NCBI GenBank assembly: GCA_900617975.1
Contig: UZAE01012017.1
Coordinates: 1-64,000, forward strand
Source: Rodentolepis nana
Lineage: Eukaryota; Platyhelminthes; Cestoda; Cyclophyllidea; Hymenolepididae
Direction of reading: 5' to 3'
DNA: 64,000 nt
The notes beneath the pieces were generated by a model. It was not told the origin of the DNA. It ran no database searches and saw only the letters and a list, made by a program, of their open reading frames with translations. Numbering within the stretch: the first letter of the stretch is position 1; the number at the start of each line of letters is the position of its first letter. Both the position numbers and the translations under genes were made by a program. This document shows, one piece after another, positions 24,344 to 39,300 of the stretch.

Positions 24344-27300
24344 CTACTCCGCTGGAGTAGACTCAGTTGCAGCTGTTGGAGTAGATTGAGCAGGAGAGGA
24401 TTCAGAAGAGACTTCCTTATTTGCTTGTGCCTGTTTGTCAGAGCCTTCAGCTGCTGCTGTGGACGAAAGGACAGGTGAAGAAGTTACAATATCTTCGTAT
24501 TCTTCGTCCTCATCGTCTCCGTCTTCAATACCTGCGCCACCGCCACCACTCTCGGATGCTATTAGCATCTCGTATGTGTCTGACGCGTAGCGATCCCAGT
24601 CTGATACCTCTGTTAGGCCTTCTTCAATATCCTGAAATGTGAGGAAAATGTTTAGGTTTCAGTGGTGACTACTCGACCTTGTCATGCCATGAACTCTATG
24701 CAATCGCACATTGCTTAAACAACGGGTTAAAGTAAAATACAGTCAATTCTTTCCAAAGTGAATAAAATTTCTTTGGGATTTTCCCTTATATCGATTTCCA
24801 GTTGCTCAAAATTTTAAATGGCAGTGGCATTCTTTTCTTCACTTAAAGTTGAAGTGGAAAAGAAATTATGGATTTGAGTGATCATGGCTTTCCATCTCAA
24901 TAAGTAACCATTTTTAACTGCGTCAAAAAGTTGCTCATTGATTCATTCAAATTCTCTAAAGCCCCGTATTCACCTCATATCTCTCTTCTCTCCTGGGGTT
25001 AGAATTTTATTCAGTTCTATTCCCCTTTACCCTCTCCTATACCTACTTGTGTCTCAACACCAATTTCTGTCTACCCCAATTTTTTTAGAGGAATTGACAA
25101 AGTTTGAAAAGGCACATTTATGACCTCAAGAGCAATAGCCAACACTCTATAAAGTTAAGATATTAGTTTGAGCTCTGGAATTTTTCTGGCAGAAATCTCT
25201 ATTATACAAAACCGTGCAAAATGAAGAGACGTTATGAAAACTTGAATTTATTTTTATCAATGCTTAAATTATGAAAAAGTGCCTTCCCAAGCTCTCCTTT
25301 TTGTCCATATCACCTTTGCGCTTCCCTTAAATTCGCGTAGGCGCAGAAGTATTAAGGCAACTTCCCACTATATTCCTCTTCCAATTGCAGACGTGTGTGT
25401 GTGTGTGTATGTGTGTGTGTGTGTGATCTCTCCTTTTCTTTTTATTACAACAGGAATAGCTTTGACAGCAGTGACAGTGCTGGCACTTAAGAGGCATGAA
25501 GTCTTGTCAAAAGCATGCCACTAACCGGACTGATAGCTCTATTTTGTCACAAAAAGATAGTCATTAACAGAAATATGTTCCGATGAGTCATGATAGCTTA
25601 GGTATCCAAGGAGTGAGAGATGAATTACAACCCCCAGAGACCTGGTTCACTTACACCGTCAGTTAACGAGCTATGCTACTGGTGCCTAATGACATTCATA
25701 GACAGAGGCGGCAGTAACAAACGCAATTGTCGTCGTTATTATCATATTGGTGAATCACAAACATGGTCCAGATTATAGTAATAGCTAATGAAGTGCAAGA
25801 AGTATGACACCGGTTTTGCTTTTGCTATGACACTGCGATATGTGGATGACTTGGAGAAACATTTTCGTCAAGCTTATATGCATAACATGTCGTTTTGGGG
25901 CTGATACAAAAAATCGTATAGTTCCCACACACTTAAACCTTTTCAGGGAAGCTGAAAGTTAATACCATGGCTAATTCAAGTACAAAAAGTTTAAAGCCAT
26001 ATGTATTAGGAGTTTCCAATTAATTGGGCTTTCTACAATATTATGCCATTAAACGGAACACTGACATAAATAAATTCCAATTTCAAAATTGCTCGAAAGC
26101 CTTCTCTATTTATTCACAATTCGAAATCGGATGAATGTTCAAATAAGACTGCTGAAACTGCCATTTGGGAGCCGTCAGCCATATAATATTGGCAGAAAAC
26201 TGCTCTAGATTGAATGAGTTCAAAGAAATCCTTGGTTGAAATACTTAAGAGGTAGACTTATTCGTATAGATTTCGCCCTTGAACTGTGAAAGTCATTTCA
26301 GTTAATTTAAAGGAAAAAATACAGAAATAGTGTATTTAAATTACGAAAGATACTAATGTGCGAAACTTAAGACTAACTCTGCAAAATTTAAGTGCACGCA
26401 TTTTGAGTTCCTCAAAACAGAAATAGGGTAATGAAACCATTTCTCTCAGGTCAGAAGTGAGCAAAAGCATGAACTAAGCAGGAATATATCAACAACTGGC
26501 AAATGAGGAAATTTAAAAGCCCCATTACCAGGAATAAATAGAAAACTCCCATTTTTTCTCTGACTTTCCTTATAAATAAACTAACATATTATAGAGCGAT
26601 AAAGGACACATACCCTCAGATTGGAGAAAGGATCCCGTTGTTCATGCTGCAAGTATTTAGGCAAATTGAAAAAGGTGTCAAAGAAGACAGGACAGAGGTT
26701 ACATTTCTTGAGATCAGAGAGACGAATCTTGTCAGGGATGGCAGGTCGGACCATATCTAAACACTGGCAGAGACAATCTTCTAGGGTTGGTGGTTCAATA
26801 CCCATCTCTTCCATGCGTGCTGATTGCTCCGAGTAGAAGTATTCCAACTCGTAGAGGGAAAGAACTCCATCACCATCTAAATCCATACACCGGAACCAGT
26901 ATTCGATACTGTAGGAAAATGAAGAAATATATTAGCAAGCGCCAACAGAGTTTAATAACTTGAGTTTATTTGGTCATTGGAACTTTTAGTGGAGTTGTTT
27001 TAGTAAGAAAATTGTATTTTACTCCCCCCCCCCCCACCCCCACTTTTTGACCAAAATTCATTGGTGCGATCGGTCACCCCTGCCCATATTCCTTATTAGT
27101 CAATTTTGTAAAAATTAATTTCTTATTATCATTAGATTCGATGTCTTTCAGACGAGACAGAATTTGAAATGTCTGGATATCAAGCTGTCCCAAACAGATA
27201 CTGGCAAGATATATGTACGCGAAAAATCAAATACTACGCTAAGTGAAGTTTTAGAAGAGGACAAGGCCAGCTTTTCCGGAGAGGTCGCAAAACAGAAAAG

Positions 27301-30300
27301 AGAGGGTGGACAGATAAAGAAGTAGAAGGGCTTGATTATTACTTAACGGACCCTGGCATAACTTCATCTAGCGGAACTAGGTACGATGTCCACCAGTGCG
27401 CTTCAAATAAGTGGAATTACCAGCCACATTGATCAGGTTTGGTGAAGTAAGATGGGGTTCTTACGAAACGAGTTAAGAAAAGGAGAAAATAGAGATGGTC
27501 ATTAAAACGCCAATAGAGGTGGAATTGACAGAGAAGAGATAAAAAGTTATGCCAATTGCTTTAAAAATGGAAGAGAGGACTGTTTGTCCAAAGGTGCCAA
27601 TTCATGTGAAAATTATCCCCATTTGAGGCCCAATCTAATGGAAAATAGGGCAGTGGGGTATGACTAATAGTATTTGGGCATGACTAAAAAAATTTCACGT
27701 GCCAGTAGCTACTACTGATACTGAAATCCATACAACGCCTTGTGCAGTATGCAGCATTTAGCATGCTTTATTTATTCATTTTTATAAATAAGCCAAGAGT
27801 AAGAGTCTCCCGTAGACTTCTACTAAAAACACTATCCTAAGTGGTCATACTTACACAACTTGGTTACTAGCAAGGCTTTCAGATCCACTCCCCATAACAC
27901 AGCCTACATTCTTCTACTCGTTTAAGAAGAGTGTAATGCGAAAAGACACGAAAGTCATACAGACATGCGAAGTAAGGCAAACGGTTCATGCAAATTTTAG
28001 CGAAAAAAGCAACATATCACATACATTTCTCAACTAGATATCGCTCTATTGCAACCTCTTTACGCGTGTCACGAAATAAGGATGCGTGTTTATTCTCGTT
28101 TTCTGTGGTTGACTTTACTGAAGAAGTAGACAAAGACGGCAAATTGCCAAACACATTCTTCTGGGGGAGAATAGAAAACAAGGTACGGGGGGGGGGTAAG
28201 ATGGATATCATGCAACTTGATGTCTCAGGACCAATCCACTTCATACTTTGCTTTATTCGATTAGTGTTTATAAAACTGGCTAAACACCGTTGACGAAAAA
28301 AGACAACTAAATGAAGTACCATAAAAGATATTTCCAGTTAAGGGGATAAGAATGCACATAGGCCATGGAAAATAATGACAATAAACGCTGATATGGGCTG
28401 ACAAAATTTTGACATTTAGTGTTTTCGACAAATAAGATTATTGAAAAATATTTAGCTCAATTTTAGGCACCTGGAAAATGAATGCCACTTTTAATTATGG
28501 TAAAGTTGATTAGAGAGCTTGAAATGTACAACTAATCGAGTAGAATGCAATATATTTCAATCGAGACTCGAATAAGAGCAAAATAAATAAATAGCCCGTA
28601 AAACAAATAAACTTAATAGCCATCATTTTGAGTTCATCAATTATCGATTAATTTTTTTTTCACACAGGAAATAAAATCTCCTTAATATCCTTCTGGATAA
28701 TAGAAATCTCCACTTATGCCATACCTACACAGCACAACATGAAGAATCGTGGTATCTAATAGGGATTGTGCTTACTGTCTCAGAAGAGACCTGAGTTGAT
28801 TAAAGCAAGTCACAAACAGGTTAGTGTAAGTGATAGTATTAACCAATAAATCGATGGCAGCTCACCTTCGAGGATGTCGTTTGTCTTCTTCGGCCAGAAG
28901 GAACCACACAAAGTCGGAGTAAGTCATTGTACCCTCCTTGAAAGAAGTTTGACTAAAATTTAAATTTAAACAAAATATTTCATTTAGTTTTGCACACTCG
29001 CCATCCTTAGATTAACTGGAATCCATTCATATACCTATGGGCGTACGTAGACGTCTCATAAAAGTGCAATTAAATGCTAAACATCGATACCAAGATGAAA
29101 ATCAATAAAAAACTTTGTTGCGATCGTGTGTGTGGGTTGAGCTTACCGGGTAACTGCACCGCTGAATATTCGATCGATCATCCTTTCAGAGATAGCTGAA
29201 ACAAATAAAAGCAATAATATGTTTATTTACTATTTGGATTCAAACAGTAACAGTTAAACTTGTAACTTCAAATTTTATCGAAAACCTTAAGGTGGTAGTC
29301 ATCTTCTAGAATTATTAAAAGTATTTATGAGTTTTTAAAAGATGGCATATTGCAAAAAATGTAATTAATAATTCTACCATTCCCAGTTTTATTCAAATAA
29401 GTGATATATTGTTAGGAGAATTGAATGATACGAGATAAACTCATAGATTTTATAATCTTGCATTGCAGATAAAGGGAATAAGCTCAGGTAGTCAATATAG
29501 ACACCTTGTTAAAGCAAAAGCATGAAATATCCCTCCCCCNCCCCCCCCCCCCCCCCCCCCCCCCTCCCCCCTACTCAACAACCAGCTAGTCTGATTAGCT
29601 TAAAATCTAAAAAAGGAGAACATGCAACCGCCCTTATCAATGATCTCATATCTCTCACTCATCAACGTGCCAGAAGTTAAAAGTTCTATATTCTGTCAAT
29701 CTATCGCTTTAAAATATAAAAATTCTGGTAACTGTTTTCTGGCTATTATCTCTGAGTCTATTTGAAAAGAAATCAGGTGACTCTGAATAGAGGGAGGGCA
29801 AATTTCAAACGAAACTCGTATTATATCATCCCCATCTCATAGACCAAAACTTAAAAATGTAACAAACCAACCATAACACTGGTAGGTAGATAAATATCTG
29901 CATTAAATTTATTTCACTTGAAAAATTAAATATCTTCAAATAAGCAATAGCATAAATTAGCATGAAATCGAATAAAGTGATGTAAAGAAATATCATACCG
30001 TAATTATTATGTCGAGCAAGATCCGCTTTACTAATGATGAGATCGTGATTTGTATCTAACTCCCAGAATTTGCAGTAGATCACATAGAAGTGTTCATAGG
30101 AGAAGTACTGTGTAACCAGGTTGATGTCCTCCTCTGTTTCAAGGGAAGCGAGTACAGCAAGAAAGTTTGATCTTCGTAATTCACCCAAACTTATTCGACC
30201 TGACCAAGAGGTGTTTGTGCAGAAGAAGATTCGAGATACTACAGTTGTCACGTATCGCGCGTGAAACTCCGGTGCTGCCTGGAGGAAGTTTAGGCTTGGG

Positions 30301-33300
30301 TGAGTGTCCACAACGTCCTAGATGAGTGAGGGAATGCCATCAATAGAGTGGTCTCAATTGCCATGATTAACGTTTTATTGCAGCAAAAACAAAAACAACA
30401 CATGATAACACTAACTAACTTCATTGATAAGGACTATTTTCTGTAATGCAGTTGAAGCTTGTTAACCCGTTGAATGTTCTTTCAAGAAGTTGCTAGGACT
30501 ATATTTGATACACATTAATATTTATAAAGCTTATTTACAAATGAACATGGCTCCTGGTGCTAAAGTAGATAAACTAATCATAAATGCCTCACCAACGGGT
30601 CGATAATCCATAGGAAAAGCGGTGTAAATGAACCAGTCAGTAACTTTAGAAACTATGCTCAGTATTTACAGTACACGGGTGGATAAACCCAACTTTAAAA
30701 TCGCCAAACACATCTAATTTAACTTTATCTATGTTACGAGGATTCTCTAATGACAGCAAAAAAACTCTTTTGAAGTTGTTTTGCGGTTAGTGCTTTCTAT
30801 AATTCTTTCATATTAAAGAGTGATTACCATCATTACTAAAGTAACAACTAAAAATCTACTGCCCTTTACAGTAGGAAACAATGCCAAAACTTATTTAGAG
30901 GCAAATGAAGTGAAATTGCAAGGTAAAAGATTAATTTTCTCTCTGTAGTACACTTTATTCATTTAATCATCGCACACAAAAAACGCTCACACACACACGC
31001 CTGCTGAACTTGTATGATGACTTGTAATACTATGAATGTTTTTGGCAAATAATAGGCAGCTGACATCATGTGTGATGTGTGCAAGAGCGTTGTTGAAAGA
31101 ACAATACACAGGTGGTTTAGAAAATGTGTCAGCACCTAATATCGATCAACAACTAGTAGGAAATTTTGTTAGAGATCTGAACGGAATTCATCCCTCGAAT
31201 GCTCAACTATCGCTTAATGGTTTCCACTTGGCAATGAAATGCTATTACAGCCGATCAGACTCCATCTATCCAGAGCCATACAAGTGCTGGTATTTTCTTA
31301 GTAGAAATCGGTTATTGCCTTTAAGACCGTTAAGCAAGATAACTATTGCCAAAATGAGGTGCATTTCATCAATTGATATGATTATTTAATATGGAAAATA
31401 AAAAATGGTTGGAGTAAATTATTTTTTCCCTTATTTGTTAAGGTTCAAGACGGAAAATTTATAAAACCAATGGCTTATATGCAGCAAGATTTAAATTGGT
31501 CCGCATTTTCATTTTCACTTGTTTCATAGTAGTATGCTTCCAAATATCACAGATGACACAGTGTTATAGGAGCTGACTGAAAGTAGATCCCTATAAAGAT
31601 CTATAGACGTTTAACTGTACATGAATGTACTTGGTTACCAGTATAATATGAAGTTCAGGAAACGTCTGATGGAATGCAATGATTATGAGGAATCATTATA
31701 TAAGTACATGTTCAGATCGTTGGCAAGATTTTCAAGACTTTTCATGTAAAAAACGTGGTCTTTATTAGAATGGCCCTTAATTTGTTTAAGAAACTGGAAA
31801 TGAGAGCTTATTTTCAGGTTAATTTTCAAATAAAATCCCATGAATGTTTATTTCCCTCAAACCAATTGCATTTCCAACGTGCGATAACTTCATATGAACC
31901 CTAGTTGAGTCCAACCATCTTTAATCATGAAAAGTATCACTGTTCTCATTAGAATATGAAAAAAGCACATATTCACCGCTATATCAACTTAATGGTTTAG
32001 TAATATCAAATTAGGCATTCTATTCCACAGAGTTTGGATTTTAAGAAAAAAATTTTCGATTCTAGCTTAAAGCCAACAAATACAATGACCTACTTATACA
32101 ATAGGAAAATAAAAGTGGTGACTCCTTCAATCTGCATGGTTGCATTGTACATTATTGAGTCATTTGAAATGTGCAATTTCATGAGAATTCTTGAAAAGTC
32201 TTGAATTTTATTACTTCATTCCATGAAAAAAAGTGCATTGATACATGAACAGATTTAAAAAATGTCTAGAAGCCGTAAGTAGAAGAGAGGGCAGCAAATC
32301 CTCAATTGAGAATGAGAATTAAGTAAATAAAGGAAAAGAGATATGAGCTGAATGCATGCACCAGAATGTACAGTTGTTCTCAAAACAGAAAATATAAAAG
32401 GCCAACCGAATGCTATGCATTAAATACTATCGAAACATACTTCCAAAGGAGAATGATCGCCTACATTGAATCACAATCTACTAAGGAAAAGCTATGCAGG
32501 ATTTTCCAAATCAGCTTTTACTTCACATCTTCCCAGCATAAAGCTATCATTACAAAGAATGCCCTATTGTGATGGCCAAAGGTGCCCTTTTAAAGGGGTG
32601 GAATTAAAAGGTCATTTAAAGAAAGTCAAAACTATACTTTAGCAGGAGGTTGATAACTACACTATACTGTCAATGTACTTTAAGGCTTAAAAATAGAAAA
32701 TAAATAGAGTTACCCAATTTGTCAACCGTTGGTCAAGAAAAGGACATGTTTAGACGTCCTTAAATCTGTTCATTAAAGAAGAGATCTTGCTCAATTAAAT
32801 AAATATGTGACACAATTCCCTAGGATTTTGAAGAAACGTATTTTTGAATATAGTTTCTTAGTCTGAGAGAAGTCAGTTCCAAGCCTCTAATAACTAAGGA
32901 ATATGCCCTTTCACGTGTCACCAGTTTTGCCATCTTACCAAACTCGGGAAGTGTCCTGTGACGCTACTACATAATTATTTGTTTTTTTTATTTGAACCTA
33001 CTCTCAAGAAGGACATACAATTATGCATACTTAACCTCTAAGCTTGGCCTCCGAAACTACTTAATTAAGAAAATCAGATAGGAGCCACAAATTAACAATA
33101 TCCAAGTAGGGTCTAGATACTGACTCTTGTGAATAAAGTGAATGCAAAATGGAAGCCTGGCATTTCAGGAATATATTTATTTCAAATGGCAGGCTTTATG
33201 ATATTTATCATTAGCCCTTAAAATTCTGACTTCAGGAGGAAATGGAGAAGACCCACCTGATTCGTTGTCCAGCCCTAAAGACAAGGACGGAAAGCCAAAG

Positions 33301-36300
33301 ATACTGGGAAGCAAGAAGACAGCTAGTGAACTGCTATTAATTAACTGCTATAAATGTACACCCCCCCCCCCCCCCCACCCTTGGGGGAAGCTGAAGTAGG
33401 GGGGAAGTCAGGAATATAAATTTTACGCAATTACATTTAGTACAATTAAATCTTTAAATCCAAGACTTAGCGCTGTCATTTTATTGAATTGGCTAAAATA
33501 TTCTAAAATATTGAAGGCTCTAGAAGAATGCAATTTGTACACCGTTAGCATGATAATTAACGTTGAATAAAACTCTGAGTACTTTTGTGTTTAAATTACC
33601 TCTACCATTTATCGGAGTATTAGAACAATGACCGCATTTTAAAAAAAAATTTTAATAAGTCGCACTTATAATGGATAGGATTTCAAATCCTACTCAAATG
33701 GCTGAAATCAGAATATTTAAACACTAAACACGAAAAACTCATCATAAACCTAATTATTGAAACTAAAGACCCAACGCGTTCAAATGAAGTAAGACCATTT
33801 TGATTACCTGCCCCTACACTATGATTCCACTCGACTCTGTCATTACCTCTAACCGGACAAATTTACCATCCATGGACTTCTAATTATTTGCCGAGAATAA
33901 GAAGTGTGCTTTTGGTAGTTGAGAAGGCATTTAACACGTTTAAATTACCATCTCGCAATTTATAAATCAGGTGCAAAGGGTGCGCATTAATAACTATATT
34001 AGGGACAGAATATACTCATTATAAAAAGTTAGGAGAGAAAAACAGCTCCACTTACTTGAATTATAGGCCAGAAATCATCTGGAACTAGATGTTGTGACTT
34101 TCCTTTCGTTAATAGATAGACGAACTGAGAGGCAGGATCGTTACAATTCTCTAAAACTCTACAAAAGGAACACAATGTCGTTAGAGAAATCATTAAAATA
34201 GAGTTAATTAACCAGCGCCCCCACCCCCCCCNCCCCCCCCCCCCCCCCCCCCCCCTCGAATTCAACATCACAGGACTCAAGATTTATTTATTCACTGTCA
34301 GGTTTCTTATATTCAAATAGGCCTTGTCCATCCTAATACAGCCTATAGTGAGATGACTTTACTGCTGTGGAGAACATTGGATGCGTTAGATATATAATAC
34401 AGGACTATAAAGCCAGTAAAATTCAACTTCAAAGAATGTAACTGGACTTATTTCCTTTACGTCAAATAATCCCACTTTATAGCAATGTCTCCCCCCCCCC
34501 CCCCNCCCCCCCCCAACTGGATAAGAATTAAAATTTTGATCACTGACTTTGGAGACAAGTACGTTAACCAAGGCCACTATGATTATTTTCTTACTTAGCT
34601 TTCAAAGGATCTACGATCACCAATGGATACGACTTTTAGAGTAAATCCTTAAATGAATAGCTTTTTGCATTTAAGCATCGGTGCCATTTTTTAATCTGAT
34701 TACTGAAAAGAAATACGAAATGGGAATCATAAGTTTCAATATTTGACGTAATAATGACAAAAAACACTAGTGGAATCTGATATCAAATTTGGGAAATCGT
34801 GAACCTTTCCTCAGATCGAGTTATCTTTTGTGGTGTTAGGTTTTCGAAGACAGAAACGCTATCTCAGATCGCTCAGGCAGAAAATTGCTCTTAAATGTCT
34901 TTCACCTTCCTTTGCTTTATTACCATGTATGATTGACTAATATTTCCATAGAAAAGTTATTAAACTAAATAAAAAGCCCACTTTAACTTTAATTGCCAAT
35001 AAGTTTGCAAAGCTTAGTTTTGTATTGTGTACAAATCATGAGTCTAACCAAAGGTATTCATCAATCCATGAAATTTTCATAACAACACTCAAATAATATT
35101 AAATTTCAGAACAATTTCCAAATGAAGGCTAAATATTGAAAAAAAAACACTTCAAGAAAAAACTTCGTACAATTTAAAAAGACACTATCTCAAATTCCAG
35201 AAGTAAGGGCCTCCTCGACTAGCATACTTTATAAATAGAAGAAGTTAACCAAGAGTAAATAGGAACATACCGACGCCAGAAAGCGAGAATTGAAGAGACA
35301 GGGACTGATTTGCTGTCGGCATCGCCACCAGCGGCTTGGAAAAGTGCGCGTTTCCAGTAAAGAGGACAACCGCATGCCTGCAAATGCGAGAAAGAGGTAG
35401 AGGGTGACCGTTAAAGGAGACAGCAAATGAATCATCGGACGACATGTATAGAAAGTTCGTTACTACTTTCGTCCTGCCACGCAACACCAATTAAATATTA
35501 AAGCCCAATAGAATAATTACAGTTCACTTTGGCAGAATTCTAACGCTCCATCCTTCATGCATTCGATTATCAATTAAAGGATTTCTACACCAACACCTGA
35601 ACAAGTACGAAAACTACTAAAGCACTAATCACTACAATTATGGGCTAACAAGGCTGCCAATCATTTACCACGTAATCAATTCCAAGTCCTGTCCTTTGTG
35701 CCCCAGGTCTTTCCCTGACCCCTCTCCTTCTAGGGAACTTAAGAGCAGTGTCTTTCAGATGTCAATACAGATTTTGATTTACTATTATTGCTTGTGGAAT
35801 TTGAGGGTAGAGAGAGAAAGAGAGTGGATGGTCAAATTTGCAGTCTGTCAATTTAGTAGAACAGGCAATGTATGTGGTATCTGTTTACGACACACAAACA
35901 AAACAAATCTATGAGCCACTCAAGCACAAAGAGCGTGGAGAATCAATTTCAACGAATACACAATACCATACCTTAGTGACTAGATCGAACTGACTAAAGG
36001 ACACAGCGGTATCAACCGTGGGCTTTTCAGCCGAAACGGGTTCAGTCTCAGAGCTCTTAGTATCGTTAGACTCCTCTTCTCCAGATTTCTTTGGAGGTGA
36101 AGACGGTTGAGCTGCCAGAAATTCAAGTATTTGAGCTTGTATTTTCTCCATTTTAGCGGTGAGTTCATTAGCTGAAAGAGTTGAGCGTCCCATGGGGATG
36201 TAGAATTGAGGCACCTGTTTACTACTGGGCTGTATGGGTTTGAGAGCTACTGTAGATTTGGTGCCGGCATCTGGAGTTTTGTCACCAACTTTATTATCAG

Positions 36301-39300
36301 ATGGAGACATCGTCACCTTTACTGGCTCCAAAGGTTTCTTATTCTCCAAATCCTCTTTCTCTCCTTCTACCCTGACAGTGGTATCGGGAGGGGAAACCTT
36401 GGGGACATTTTCCTTACTCTCTTCCTGTAAGTCCCGAGGTTGGTTAGGAGATGTGGGGGAGGGAGTTGAAGGAGAAAGTGAAGCCTCATCTTTTGGAGTC
36501 TTGGGGCGTTCTTTCTCCATAACTTCTGGGCTTGTAGGAGTGAGAATTGAGGAGGAGGAGGAGATGGTAGTTGACGGTGCAGACGTAGGACTGACATTTG
36601 TACGTTCTGTAGAAATTGCGGTTGGTGTCTAGGAGGAAAGATAACAAATTACGATTATATCTCACTTGCTAAGATTAATCAACTAGGTAAAGAAATAAAA
36701 TTAGGTGTATTCCAGGCGGCAGCTATAATATAGGTACACCAATAAATGAGTTGCAGCTACCTTGGCAGATAGCGCCCACCGATAAACATCCATTCTCTCA
36801 CAGTCCATCATATGACAAGGCTGGGGGGTAATACAACATAACGAGTAAAATCCCATATGAACTCCTTTTCTCCATCAATTGAATGCACTCAAATTAGGGT
36901 AGACCTAAATAATTCACATCTAGACCAGAGTTCTTAAGTTAAGTGTATGTGAACGAATTAGTGTGAGACTACAAGTGTTTGCAATTTCATTAACGCGAAC
37001 AATCTCTCATCGCATCTGCGGACTAACCACTAACTGAGGGATTGGAATACCAATGGCTAAAGAGAAAGAATCTTTCCTAAATGGGAACTCAAGAATTTAT
37101 ACATAAATGAGTTTCGAACCCTACCCCATCTCCTCTTGTGTGAAAGCCAAATTCTTCTCTTCCCAAATACAATGCGTATTTCTAGGAACAGATACTCCCA
37201 TCCATTAACTAACAAGGAATGGGTAAAAGGTCTTTCTTTTCTAAAATAAAATTTCCTGAACTAAGGAGTAATAATCTGTCTATCTATTAGGATATCGCGG
37301 GGTTTAGACAGAATAAACTCATATAACCATAGCGCTGCCCAGTTCGAAGTAAATAATATAATTTTGATAAGATAAGGCAGTTGTTTTGTGCATAAAAAGA
37401 GATCAATCTACACCCGTATTCCCCTCTGGGGAGGTATAATGCAGCATCTGTAGCAAGGTTTAAAATTCAATAAAGATTGCCACTAATAGACTTCAAACTT
37501 TGGCAATTGGTTTTGGAATTGTTTATACCTACTGCATTAGATTCAAGTCAAAAGAGGTCAATGGGTGATGGTGTATCTAGGGTTTCACGTCAATGTGCCA
37601 ACTATTTGAGTGATCATGAATTTGATTGGTAGTATATTCGTGTAGAGAAATATGTGATAAAAGCAGCTCTAAGAACCGAAAACAGAAATCTACCACAATT
37701 TAACGGTCAATAAGAAGGTATAGAAATAGAAATGAGAAAATTGTGAAAAATGGTTCTCATTACCCGCAAATTTAAATTCCAGATATTAAAAAGTGGAAGG
37801 AAGTGAAAATCTCCAAGGCCATAGAATATGAATAATTAGGAAATAATGTTTTTTTTCTTTCGAAAATTAATTGAAGGAAAAAATGATTGCCTAGAGAACG
37901 TACAATAAAGCTAAATGGTATCGCGGTATATGAGGTCATAAGCATACATGAATGACAAAAGTTGACTTTATTCATACGATAATGGCTTTTGGTTAACATG
38001 AAGTTGCAAAGAGTTAAAACAACCAGATGGAAGATTTGGATCAGCCAACTAATCCTAAAACTCACTTGTTTCTCATCTTTAGGTAAAACTTCCTCAGTGG
38101 GTTTGGAAATAGAAATATCCTCTTTTTGTACTTCTGTCCTATCTACCGATGGAGATTCAGGTTGAAGAGTTTTCGGTCGATCAATTTCTGTTTCAGCTGT
38201 TTTCCCCTGCGTGGGTTTCCTAGGTTCAGATGTATTTTTTTCAACTAATTCTGGAGTCTTTGGACTAGCAATAAGCTCTCTTTCGTCCTTCGGTGTCGAA
38301 TTTTGTGATTTAACTGAAGGCGTTGAAACACTATCATCGGGAAGAGGAGATTGAACGGATATTGGAACAGTAGGTGAGAAAGAAGCCTTGCTATGAACAG
38401 TAGTGGGTAGAGGTAGGTCAGGTGGTACCCAGGGTTCAATAATAGGTGGCGGAATCAATGCGTCTGCATTCTTTGTTCCTTCTGGAAATTTCTGTGACGG
38501 TCGGGATACCATTCCATTTCCTGAGGCAGCATAATGTCCTGTACCCCAGGCTTCTGCATATACATCTTGAGCAGGAAGGCATTTGCCCATATGTACTCCA
38601 GCTGGGCAGAATCTAGAAGTGGTCCCTTCCATATTAGACTGAGTAACAATTGCTGCAATAGCAGCACTGGGAGTTAAGGCAGCTCGAGGACATCGTTGAC
38701 AGGCATGAACTGTTGTCTGCCAGGATAAATCTACCGAACAGGCGTGGAAAACAGGTGCCCTCGAAGCCATAACAAAACTCTGTACTCCATGACAAACGGA
38801 CATTTTGTGATTGCGAGGACCTAGGGAAGAATGGCTACTACCAAGATATACACTATTGTTGGAGTTGGTTTTCAAAGCTGAAACGGAGTTAAATTGGTTG
38901 ATTTTGGACTTCAAGGGGGAGAGATAATCCGAAGTGGGGGTTAGAGAAGAAGTAACACCACTGCTTGAAGAGGAATTAGATATAGTCCCAGTGGTAACAT
39001 TACCTCCACCCCAACGTGTGCCGTATGGCGTAGCTCCGTCAATGAATACACGGGGATAGGATGCCAGGTTTAAATTTAAAGACAACGACACTTATTTGTC
39101 GGTCAAATTGGAGAAGTAGGAGGTGGAAGAGATGTAAAAAAATCCTTTAGAGAAGTGTACGTGCTACTGTTTTGAAGACTGCCCAGTAGGCACGCACATT
39201 ACATACACCCTTTTTTGCTCTTGGCTGTAGGATGCAATGTGGGTAGAATTCAATTAGACGAAGAAGAGAACTATAATCCTGCGTCCAATTTTTCTAATGC

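Noticed and set aside
36234..36632. 132-codon plus-strand frame opposite the PPP2R3 linker exon
   Set aside because: Shadow of the Ser/Pro-rich minus-strand exon, which joins in phase on both sides.
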